64,000 bases of DNA from Jejubacter sp036620675 (lineage in GTDB: Bacteria > Pseudomonadota > Gammaproteobacteria > Enterobacterales > Enterobacteriaceae): the NCBI GenBank assembly GCA_036620675.1, contig JAZHEE010000003.1; one strand, given 5' to 3'. Both the position numbers and the translations under genes were made by a program. Shown in pieces: positions 16,693 to 24,727 of the stretch; position 1 is the first letter of the stretch, and each line of letters opens with the position of its first letter. The notes below the pieces were generated by a model. It saw only the letters and a list, made by a program, of their open reading frames with translations, did no database searches and was not told the origin of the DNA.

Positions 16693-17004
16693 TTAATAGT
16701 TTTTACGATACGCCAAATAAATAACTCTCAGATTCCTTCGAACCTCATCTAAGAACAGGTAATATTCTTTTCCTTTATTATCTTTCATTGATTCAGCAAA
16801 ATCTTTTTTTGTTCTCTCTATCACTTTAACAATCACATCCTCAATATAAAGCCGGTCTTTAAAGTGACGCTCATAATCATCTCCCATACAATCAATCATG
16901 ACCTGAAGATGCTTTTTAAAGTTATTAATAGCCATCTCCATAAATATTTCAGTTTCATCATTAGTGACAGTCACCACAAAAGGCAGTACGTTTTTACTTT
17001 TCAT
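16693..17004 (-). CDS. Array gene 1, hypothetical helical protein, 103 aa
   Basis: First gene of the five-member row. It opens VVTVTNDETEIFMEMAINNF, continues with an acidic DDYERHF and RLYIEDVIVKVIERTKKDF, and closes with YLFLDEVRRNLRVIYLAYRK. Genes 1 and 2 share the V.(V/I)T...ET..F opening most clearly. It starts 11 bases after the AlpA-like gene, so that regulator probably leads the operon. No domain is recognised. Confidence 0.6.
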   Translation of the reverse strand: MKSKNVLPFVVTVTNDETEIFMEMAINNFKKHLQVMIDCMGDDYERHFKDRLYIEDVIVKVIERTKKDFAESMKDNKGKEYYLFLDEVRRNLRVIYLAYRKNY

Positions 17005-17015
17005 ATATTCCCCTT

Positions 17016-17249
17016 TTATTTAAAATGTTTACATTCAGATACGCAGCGAGATTTCGCAATCATTTTTTCAATCCACTCATCAATCTCACTTTCAATAAAG
17101 GCAATAGACCTTTCACTTATCTTTACTTGCTTTGGAAATCTTCCAGCCTTTATAAGCTCATAAATCCATGTCCTGCCAAATCCAGTTTTTCTTATTACTT
17201 CCGGCAACCGGATAAGTTTCGGGTGTTTTTCTTTATTGATTTGAATCAT
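17016..17249 (-). CDS. AlpA-family phage-type transcriptional regulator
   Basis: A short MerR-fold/excisionase-like DNA-binding protein (77 aa). The AlpA signature is clear: LIRLPEVIRKTGFGRTWIYE followed by LIKAGRFPKQVKISERSIAF and a terminal SEIDEWI. The ATG at 17249 follows GGAGG by five bases and is preferred to the in-frame ATG at 17261. AlpA proteins activate integrase/excisionase genes on prophages and islands. Here it heads an operon of five small paralogous genes, so it may instead control those. Confidence 0.85.
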   Translation of the reverse strand: MIQINKEKHPKLIRLPEVIRKTGFGRTWIYELIKAGRFPKQVKISERSIAFIESEIDEWIEKMIAKSRCVSECKHFK

Positions 17250-17465
17250 ATTTACCTCCATTATTTTTCCCGTAATACCTATGATATTTCGTTTTATGGT
17301 GTGTTGTTCGATGAGATAATTGTATGGATTTTTCTTGTGATTTAGGAGGGACGTTCAGGGATAAGTTTTTTACGCAGATTTTTGGAATGGGGAAAAATAG
17401 GGTATGTTCAGCCTTAGTGAATATAGGCGATATTTACATTGCGCAAAACACCGCCTTTTGGAAGA

Positions 17466-18326
17466 TCAGTCCTGATCGGATTGCTCATCCTTACCAAGTT
17501 CCTCTCTGATCAGATCTCGAATATTCCAGTGTCTTCTGTCGTCGTATCTATATGTAAAATCGACAAAAGAGCGATAGTGAGCAAGGTTTGTCAGATACTT
17601 AACTGCCAGAGGATGATCTGTTGATTTCACCTTATCTACATCACGGATACCGTCTTTAAACTCATCAGGGTATAAAAAGCTGGTCAGTTGTGGCATACCA
17701 ATCCTGACCTCTTGATCCTGCGCCCAGAACAGCAGGTCCATGATGGGGATAATGTTGTAATCCAGTATTTTTTTAAGGTTGCTGACCCCAAAGCGAAAAT
17801 CTCTGGCTGGAGGCTCAGGAGCCTGTAGCTGCTGTTTCCACTCAGGAACCATGACTTTCAGATGATTGATGATTTCTTCAGGTGACGTTTCTGCCAGATT
17901 AATTTGAACCAGCATCAGCCCTTCGTTGTTTACCTCGGCTTCCTTCAGATAGTGCGAGACTTCCATATGAGGCAGGGGTTTTCCCTCCGGGTTTACGTAT
18001 TTATCGAAAGCAGCAACATAACCCGCCACCTCCCATAGCCCTTGGTGTGTTACAGGCTTGATGGCATAGCTGGAAGATAGTCTTTTCTCTGGTCCACCGA
18101 AAACATCACCAAAGACGACTTTACCTTCAATCAACTCTTCGTAATATTTCTGATGCCTACTAAGGTTTTCGGGAGACAACTCAGCCCGGTTTTGTTCCAT
18201 ACGATAGGCGACAATCCTGTTTTCTATCTCTTGGAAAAGCTGTTCCACTGTCAAATTTTGCAGGACGCTGTAATTTTCAATGTTGAACCATTCATTAACA
18301 GCGCTGGCGATCTCCGCTTTGGTCAT
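17466..18326 (-). CDS. DUF6387-like protein, 286 aa
   Basis: A soluble protein with an acidic C-terminus. The N-terminus (TKAEIASAVNEWFNIENYSV), the LSSSYAIKPVTHQGLWEV centre and the FVDFTYRYDDRRHW end fit, as far as I can recall, the DUF6387 family of unknown function often found at integration sites of genomic islands. It is the last gene before the tRNA-Phe fragment. The spacer between it and the AlpA gene (17250-17465) shows no clear element. Function unknown; family assignment is from memory. Confidence 0.6.
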   Translation of the reverse strand: MTKAEIASAVNEWFNIENYSVLQNLTVEQLFQEIENRIVAYRMEQNRAELSPENLSRHQKYYEELIEGKVVFGDVFGGPEKRLSSSYAIKPVTHQGLWEVAGYVAAFDKYVNPEGKPLPHMEVSHYLKEAEVNNEGLMLVQINLAETSPEEIINHLKVMVPEWKQQLQAPEPPARDFRFGVSNLKKILDYNIIPIMDLLFWAQDQEVRIGMPQLTSFLYPDEFKDGIRDVDKVKSTDHPLAVKYLTNLAHYRSFVDFTYRYDDRRHWNIRDLIREELGKDEQSDQD

Positions 18327-18538
18327 GTGGCATCTATCCTTCTGGCTTTACTTATCGCTTTGATATGTTATGAGTAAACATATCGGATTTGGTGACGGTA
18401 ATCTATTGAATAGAGCAAGGAAAAGCAGCGGAACAATCAGTCCAGATTTGAAGAGTGTTCTGTGAGGCTTGGCAGGGCCATGTTGTCATAACCAATTGAA
18501 TATAATTGACTTTATTTGCATTCACGCTTATAAATTGA

Positions 18539-18557
18539 TGGTACATTTGTTGGTACA
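18539..18557. repeat. Direct repeat TGGTACA beside the attachment site
   Basis: TGGTACA occurs at 18539-18545 and 18551-18557, twelve bases apart, about 60 bp from the tRNA-Phe fragment. Repeats of this kind beside tRNA junctions can be integrase arm sites; here that is a guess. Confidence 0.35.
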
Positions 18558-18609
18558 GTTAAGGTTATTATGATTATTATACTTTTATTTCATATGGTTA
18601 ACACAAACT

Positions 18610-18630
18610 ACGATTCCGAGTCCGGCACCA
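18610..18630 (+). other. tRNA-Phe 3'-end fragment, probable attachment-site remnant
   Basis: The sequence CGATTCCGAGTCCGG-CACCA is the T-loop/acceptor end of enterobacterial tRNA-Phe with one G missing (normally GTCCGGGCACCA). No 5' part of the tRNA is present upstream. Partial tRNA 3' ends mark the far junction (att) of islands inserted at that tRNA. The loss of one base means the fragment is no longer a perfect core. Confidence 0.65.
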
Positions 18631-18642
18631 AATTCTGATAAG

Positions 18643-18667
18643 CGGACCTCCACGGAGGTCCGTTTTT
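18643..18667 (+). terminator. Strong rho-independent terminator after the tRNA-Phe fragment
   Basis: A 9-bp perfect stem CGGACCTCC / GGAGGTCCG with a two-base loop is followed by five T. Its spacing from the CCA end suits the native terminator of the tRNA gene carried along with the fragment. Confidence 0.8.
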
Positions 18668-18829
18668 GCATTCTGAATACGTCGAAATCAATACCTCTGC
18701 AATAACTCCAGCCAAGCTTTACCCGCATCCCCCTTACAGGGATACCATTGAGGGTATAGTCTGATTCAACATAATTCTGTACTGGATTTACCCCTATATT
18801 TCAGACGCGTTTTCTCTCTTACGGCGACG

Positions 18830-19268
18830 ATAATGTTCTGTGTATATATTTCCATGGTGAGCCATCTCCCGATACGCTCTATGGATGTATTCGTTGTAAT
18901 GACTGAACGCCACCGCCAGATTCATCACCGCTGTCCGGTTTGAGCATGATGCTGATATCATCACGCTTTATCGTCTCCACGAATCCATCCGCAATACCGT
19001 TACTTTCATGGCTCCTCGCGATGATTAAGCATGGTTCAAGTCCCGACAACCGGGCAAGCACACGTGTTTCATGCGCTCTGTAAACCAAACTATTATCCGC
19101 CAGCCATTCCAGGCGGCTCTTCTGGCAGTTTCTTCCCGAAGCGTTTTCCCCCCCCTACCATCTCTTTGTCATAGCCACCAGTGCTCGCCGCCCAGTCTAT
19201 GATCTCCCTGTCGCAGCAGAACTCGTAGCCATCTGAGCACCAGCACCGGTTACATTCCATCGCCTCGC
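18830..19268 (-). pseudogene. IS2-like OrfB transposase relic (IS3 family)
   Basis: Read on the minus strand, fragments match the DDE transposase of IS2: WCSDGYEFCC then REIIDWAASTGGYDKEMV, later VYRAHETRVLARLSGLEP and SHESNGIADGFVETIKRDD. The end around SHYNE runs into a frameshifted stretch. Parts are missing between the blocks and no full frame or terminal repeats remain, so the element is dead. It shows past insertion activity at the island boundary. From 19269 to 19590 I see no gene. Confidence 0.75.
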
Positions 19269-19590
19269 CTGCCTCAAGGTAAAATGCACTACAAATACCC
19301 TGCGTATCGCAGGTATTTTATTTATTGAAATTCAGATTATCTGTCAGAACAGGTAATAGAGCGTTTCTGTAATAACTTTCCAGAAATTCCTATCTAATAG
19401 TCTTTATTCATTCAAATGAGTTCTCCCCCGTATAAGTATGAAAACCTATTAAACATGGATAATTATGCTACCTGCATGAACTATTTTACTCAGTTTGCAG
19501 CTAATAATGATCGTACTCACGCTTCGCCAATAATTTTCTTTCTCTGAAGCAGGCAAACTTTAAAACTAACAACCAGTATCATTACAAATA

Positions 19591-20838
19591 ATGTGGTTTT
19601 TCATGTTACTGGGAAGGGGTATTAAGCAAGAGAATTACCTGCTCTCCTGCATATGGTTTCTCTTTTTCTTTATCTGCTGGGGAGCCTGTTTTCCCTGGCT
19701 ATCGCTATGGCTCACGGAAAAAATTGGCATCGGCTCAACGAAAGTCGGTATGGTGTATACCTGCATCGCCATCATGTCCGTGGTTTTCCAGCCTATTTTC
19801 GGAATCCTGGCTGATAAGCTGAATTTCCGTAAACACCTGATGTGGATGCTGGCCGGATTGATGATCGCCTTTGCGCCATGGTGGATCTTTGTCTTCGCGC
19901 CACTGCTCAAAATCAACATTATTGCCGGGGCGCTGGCGGGTGGCATATTTATTGGTCTGGCATTCGGTTGTGGCTGTGGTATCTGCGAAGCGTGGATCGA
20001 CAAAGTGTCCCGCCAGGAAGGATTTGAGTTCGGGCGCGCCAGGATGTGGGGCGGCATCGGCGCGGCGGTAGGGACGCTTATCTCCGGTAAGCTGTTCATC
20101 ATTAACCCTGACTACATCTTTATTATGGCCAGCTGCGCTGGCGTGGTACTTGCTGTACTGCTGTGTTTTTTCCGCCCCGGCCAGAACGGGATGGGCAGCG
20201 ACAACCCGCAGCATACAAAAATCGATCGCGGTGATGTTATCGCTCTGCTAAGCACCCGGCGCTTCTGGTTCCTGGTGTTCTATATGGTGGGCGTCGGTGC
20301 GGTGTATGAAACCTATGACCAGCAGTTCGCTGTCTACTACAGCAGTTTCTTCGAAACCCGCGAACGCGGCGCGGAAGTATTCGGCTACCTCTACACGGTG
20401 CAAATCTTCCTCGACGCGTTAACCATGTTCTTCGCCCCGGCGATCGTCAACCGCATCGGGCCGAAAAATGCCTTGCTCTACTGCGGATTCATCATGGCGT
20501 TCCGCATTATCGGCAGCGCCATGGCCACCGGCCCGCTCCTGATTTCCACTATGAAACTGCTGCACGGCTTCGAAAGCTCCATTCTGATTATCGCCACGCT
20601 GAAATATATCTCCGCCAACTTCGACTGGCGGCTCTCCGCCACCGTTTATTTGATTGGCTTCCAGTTCGCCAAACAGTTCAGCCAGATATTTATGAGCACT
20701 GCTATTGGTAATATGTACGACGTGATGGGTTTTAAAGAATCCTACACCATCCTTGGTGCCATCGCGCTGTGCTTCACCGTTCTTTCTGTCTTCACCCTTT
20801 CCGGTAACCGGGTGCTGCGGCCCGAACCTTCAGCTTAA
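19591..20838 (+). CDS. Oligosaccharide:H+ symporter, LacY/RafB/MelY type
   Basis: A 12-span MFS permease of the OHS family, about 415 residues. LacY landmarks are kept: FGCGCGICEAWIDKVSRQEG with the sugar-binding Glu, FEFGRARMWG with the essential Arg, YETYDQQFAVYY with the paired acidic residues, and NRIGPKNALLYCGF. The LacY Glu269 position reads as Ile with an Asp three residues on, closer to CscB. The neighbour is an alpha-galactosidase, so melibiose or raffinose is the likely substrate. The start is uncertain: ATG 19591 lacks a clear ribosome site, while GGAAGGGG precedes an in-frame ATT at 19621 where LacY alignment would place the N-terminus. No regulator gene is adjacent. Confidence 0.85.
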   Translation: MWFFMLLGRGIKQENYLLSCIWFLFFFICWGACFPWLSLWLTEKIGIGSTKVGMVYTCIAIMSVVFQPIFGILADKLNFRKHLMWMLAGLMIAFAPWWIFVFAPLLKINIIAGALAGGIFIGLAFGCGCGICEAWIDKVSRQEGFEFGRARMWGGIGAAVGTLISGKLFIINPDYIFIMASCAGVVLAVLLCFFRPGQNGMGSDNPQHTKIDRGDVIALLSTRRFWFLVFYMVGVGAVYETYDQQFAVYYSSFFETRERGAEVFGYLYTVQIFLDALTMFFAPAIVNRIGPKNALLYCGFIMAFRIIGSAMATGPLLISTMKLLHGFESSILIIATLKYISANFDWRLSATVYLIGFQFAKQFSQIFMSTAIGNMYDVMGFKESYTILGAIALCFTVLSVFTLSGNRVLRPEPSA

Positions 20839-20859
20839 TTCAGCCATTCAGGAGTTGAT

Positions 20860-22950
20860 ATGTCAGCTTTCTTTACCGTAGTCGAAAACGGTATCACCAT
20901 GGTCTTCGATTTGCAGAATCGGGCGCGCCTGCTGCACTTTTCCTCTCTACCTTTCAATGCAGACACGCTCGGTAAGTACGCGGATTAGCTGTCGCGCTTT
21001 AACCTGGTGGAAGTGAATATCTCCGGCCTTGATAAGCCACTGGAACGTCATGGTGCGGGTTTTACCGCCACTGCGCCGGGCTATACGCTGCGCTATCGTC
21101 AGCATGAAGATACGTATAACGCCGAGGGGCGCAAGCTGGTCTTTACGTTGTTCGACATGGATACCGCCGCCGAAGTGGATGTGCACTATCAGTTTTATAC
21201 CCGGCTCTCGCTGCTGCGTAGCTGGAGCGTAATTCGCAATCGGGGTGATGCGCCATTTACCGTCGAGTATCTCTCCAGCTTTGTCATTAACGGAATTGAG
21301 AAAGAGAGCGCGAAAAACTGGGGTGACAACTTTACCCTGCATATCCCCCATAATAGCTGGGCCCGTGAGCTACAATGGCGGCAGTACACCTTCGACGAGC
21401 TGGGTTTTATGCCCTGCATCCAGACAGGGCTACAGCGCTCGTCAAAACCGTTGCACTACACCAACACCGGGGCATGGTCGAGCAAAGAATACCTGCCAAT
21501 GGGCTATCTGGAGGACAAGCATACCGGTGCGGGCCTGTTCTGGCAGATTGAACACAACGGATCCTGGCACTGGGAAATTGGCGATCAGGCTAACCATTTG
21601 TACTTGCAAATCGGCGGGCCAAACGAGTTTTATCATCACTGGTTTAAAGAGTTACAACCGGGCGACGAATTTACCTCGGTACCCGTCGCCGTTGGCGTCA
21701 CCCAAACCGGTTTTACCGATGCGATCGCCACGTTGACCCAATATCGTCGCCGTACCCGGCGCGTAAACGATGATAACCAGAAACTGGGGGTCATATTTAA
21801 CGACTACATGAACTGCCTGTTCGGCGATCCGACCACCACGAAACTGTTACCGCTGATCGATGCCGCCGCTGAAGCGGGTGCAGAATATTTCTGCATAGAC
21901 TGCGGCTGGTATGACAAAGGTGAATGGTGGAACGGCGTCGGCCAGTGGTTGCCAAGTGCTGAACGATTCCCTGAGGGCATTCAGTACGTGATCGGCTACA
22001 TTCGCGAGAAGGGGCTTATCCCAGGGCTGTGGCTGGAACTGGAGGTCATGGGCGTGAAGTCGCCGAAGCTGGCGGAGACGGACGATAGCTGGTTCTTTAT
22101 GCGCCACAGCAAGCGAGTCTTTGACCGCAGCCGCTACCAACTGGACTTCACCTGCCCGGCTGTGCTTCGCCACGCTAATGAAGTGATCGACCGTCTGGTC
22201 ACCGAATACGGCGTCGGCTATATCAAAATGGACTACAACATTGAGCCGGGTATAGGCACCGAACAGAATGCCGATAGCGCCGGTGATGGCCTGCTGAAGC
22301 ATAATCGCGCCTACCTGGCGTGGCTAGATGCTGTCTTTGCCCGTTACCCGCAACTGATTATTGAAAATTGCGGCAGCGGCGGTCTTCGCATGGACTACGC
22401 TATGCTCAGCCGCTGTTCAATTCAGTCTACCAGCGATCAGGAAGATTATCTCAAGTACGCCACCATAGCCGCTAACGCTCCAACGGCAGTCACGCCAGAG
22501 CAGGCGGCCATCTGGTCCTATCCGATGCGTAACGACGAGGAGCAGGCCGTGATCTTCAATCAGGTGTCGTCGATGCTGTTGCGTATTCACCAGAGTGGCC
22601 ATCTGGCGGAACTGTCCGACCGCGGTTTTTGTCAGGTAAAGGAGGCGATTCGCTACTACAAAACACTGCGCCAGCAGCTGAAAACGGCGCTGCCGTTCTG
22701 GCCGCTGGGACTATCGAGCTTTACTGACGAATGGGTCGCATTAGGGATGCAAGCTGAGACCGGTAAAGCGTGGCTGGCGGTCTGGCGACGGGAAGGCTCT
22801 CAGGATCGCTGTGAATTGCGGTTGCCAGGGTTGAAAGGCAAAGTCGTTCAGGGATACCCCTCTACCGTGCAGCATGCAACGACCTGGGACAATGAGGTGT
22901 TGACGATAATGATGCCACCTCGCTCTGCAGCGATTTTTGAATGGCTGTGA
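20860..22950 (+). pseudogene. GH36 alpha-galactosidase with premature amber codon (RafA-like)
   Basis: The gene begins at ATG 20860 behind AGGAG, 21 bases after the permease. It reads MSAFFTVVENG and continues until an in-frame TAG at 20986-20988 (codon 43). The same frame then stays open to 22950. If read through, the product would be about 696 residues, the usual RafA/AgaL size. Catalytic residues are kept: the nucleophile Asp in YIKMDYN (codon at 22231) and the acid/base Asp in STSDQEDY (codon at 22435). A GTG at 21007 could restart translation but would lose 49 N-terminal residues and has no good ribosome site. The enzyme hydrolyses terminal alpha-galactosides such as raffinose or melibiose. 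Most likely a recent pseudogene. Confidence 0.82.
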
Positions 22951-22956
22951 TTCCCT

Positions 22957-22996
22957 ATTCCCGGGCTACAGGGAAACAGCCCGGGAATGCTTTTTT
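22957..22996 (+). terminator. Rho-independent terminator of the galactoside operon
   Basis: ATTCCCGGGCT (22957-22967) pairs perfectly with AGCCCGGGAAT (22978-22988), followed by GCTTTTTTC. From 22997 to 23372 I see nothing further. Confidence 0.85.
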
Positions 22997-23372
22997 CAGA
23001 TTTACCATGTAAAAAAACGATGGAAACATTCACTCCAATGACTGACATCATGTCATTTAATTGACTGCACAGCTAATAATAATCAGATTCATTTCGGATT
23101 ATAAGCATCACCCATAGCTTCTGAAGTGAACATATTATTCAGAAACTGATTTAGCACAGCAGAATACTGAGGATTGGCCTCTAATATAATAATAGTGATT
23201 ATCAGTTCATGTGATTCAGACACGTCAGAAGATAATCAGGATAGAGATAATTTAGATTTCAGTTGACTTGATGCGAATAGCAGTATTTTTTTCACTTGTC
23301 GTTAATCTAAAAAAACGAGATAAATTCCAATCGACGTCAAATTCAATCCATTGGTTCTGGTATTTTTATCCT

Positions 23373-24149
23373 TCAGAAATTTTGGTTTAGTTCTGACAGT
23401 GGAATCTTTATATTCTCAATATGCTGCCCAACACAAACCTCTTCATTGATAAATAATTCGTACCTCATTTCCTCTTGCATAAAATCAAGCAGTCGCTCCC
23501 TTCTTGAGCGTAGCCCTTCAATATAATCGCCCCACACCTCGAAAATTATTGGGGGATTTCCTGATTGCTTTATCCAGTTTTTTCCACCTTGCAGTACCTC
23601 TAGTTCCAGACCTTCAACATCAATTTTAATTAAATCTGCTGCAGGTAACTGCATCCGATCAAGGGTGATTATTTTAACGGTCTCTTTCACTGCTGTTTCT
23701 GTTACCCATCCCTGTTGTTTTCGTATACTTTCAGATAATGACAGCGCGCCTAAGTTAGGAAAAGTAAAGATATCAAGAAGCGGAATATCAATGGAGCCAG
23801 TGTAATCGCCAACCGCCATATTGTAGGCATGACAATTTATCAGCTCATTACACAAAAGATTGGCGCAGAGCTGATAGTAAACGGGACGCTGGGGTTCAAA
23901 ACAATGGATAACTCCCTCAAGTTTTTTTATCTCTTTCCCCACAGGAACTGACCATGCCCCCAGGTTCGCACCGATATCAATTAGCACGGTTTTTTTAACC
24001 CCTCTGATTAACTCAAGAGACAATTTTATTGTATACTCATCCCAGTTATTACCCGTCCGCAATTGATTACTAATAAGATCAGGGCCATTGGTCAGTAAAT
24101 ACACCGAGCCATCACAGCGATAAAAATCAAGCATCCTCTCTTCACTCAT
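23373..24149 (-). CDS. FkbM-family methyltransferase
   Basis: This 258-residue SAM-dependent methyltransferase has motif I in VLIDIGANLGAWSVPVG, then VIHCFEPQRPVYYQLCANL, an ITLDRM segment and the FkbM hallmark DLIKIDVEGLELEVLQGG. FkbM enzymes O-methylate sugars or small molecules and often modify surface polysaccharides. An AAGG site precedes the ATG by nine bases. The gene is alone on its strand with no glycan cluster nearby, so its substrate cannot be read from context. The spacer 24150-24670 shows no gene that I accept. Confidence 0.82.
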   Translation of the reverse strand: MSEERMLDFYRCDGSVYLLTNGPDLISNQLRTGNNWDEYTIKLSLELIRGVKKTVLIDIGANLGAWSVPVGKEIKKLEGVIHCFEPQRPVYYQLCANLLCNELINCHAYNMAVGDYTGSIDIPLLDIFTFPNLGALSLSESIRKQQGWVTETAVKETVKIITLDRMQLPAADLIKIDVEGLELEVLQGGKNWIKQSGNPPIIFEVWGDYIEGLRSRRERLLDFMQEEMRYELFINEEVCVGQHIENIKIPLSELNQNF

Positions 24150-24670
24150 GTTTCAAAAACCTTAGTGCGCTGCATTGCAATTTCATTACCCAACATCATC
24201 TAAGATAATCAACCCAGGATAAACGCAGGCTCTTTATGTTTGCACTAAAGATGTACCTCAAGCCTGTTTACCACATGAAAAATAATCATAACTGAAGAAA
24301 TTTAAATAAAAAACACTTTTCGCAGGCATGTGCCAGTATGAAGAAGAGCAGGGTTTTATAAAAAGGAGGGGCTATATTTCTAACCAATAAAGCCACACAG
24401 ATATGCTGGATAACGGTTGTCATAACCCCACATACCAACAAACAACCTCTGATATATTGTTGCTTTCCATGACAATCAACACGCTCCCCCCCTGAAAACC
24501 GCAGGAAAAAGAACTACGCTGACAGCCAACCTGATGAAATCCCTCCTCCCCACACCACCAGGGACACTGGAATATTATTTACAGGCAGGCCAGAGCAGTA
24601 AAATTATTCCTCTGGCCGATTGGGAAAATCAACGCTGCAGCAGCACCAGACTCTATCGTTTCCGACAAAT

Positions 24671-24691
24671 CCCTGCCCTTAACGGGCAGGG
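24671..24691. terminator. Hairpin after the autotransporter gene
   Basis: CCCTGCCC-TTAAC-GGGCAGGG forms an 8-bp stem 37 bases past the autotransporter stop codon. The T-rich tail is weak, so termination is inferred from position. Confidence 0.5.
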
Positions 24692-24727
24692 TCAGAATAT
24701 TCAACTCTGGTGGCTACAGGAGATGAA

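Noticed and set aside
18600..18640. Complete tRNA gene
   Set aside because: Only the T-arm/acceptor 3' end is present and one acceptor base is missing; there is no D-arm or anticodon arm upstream.
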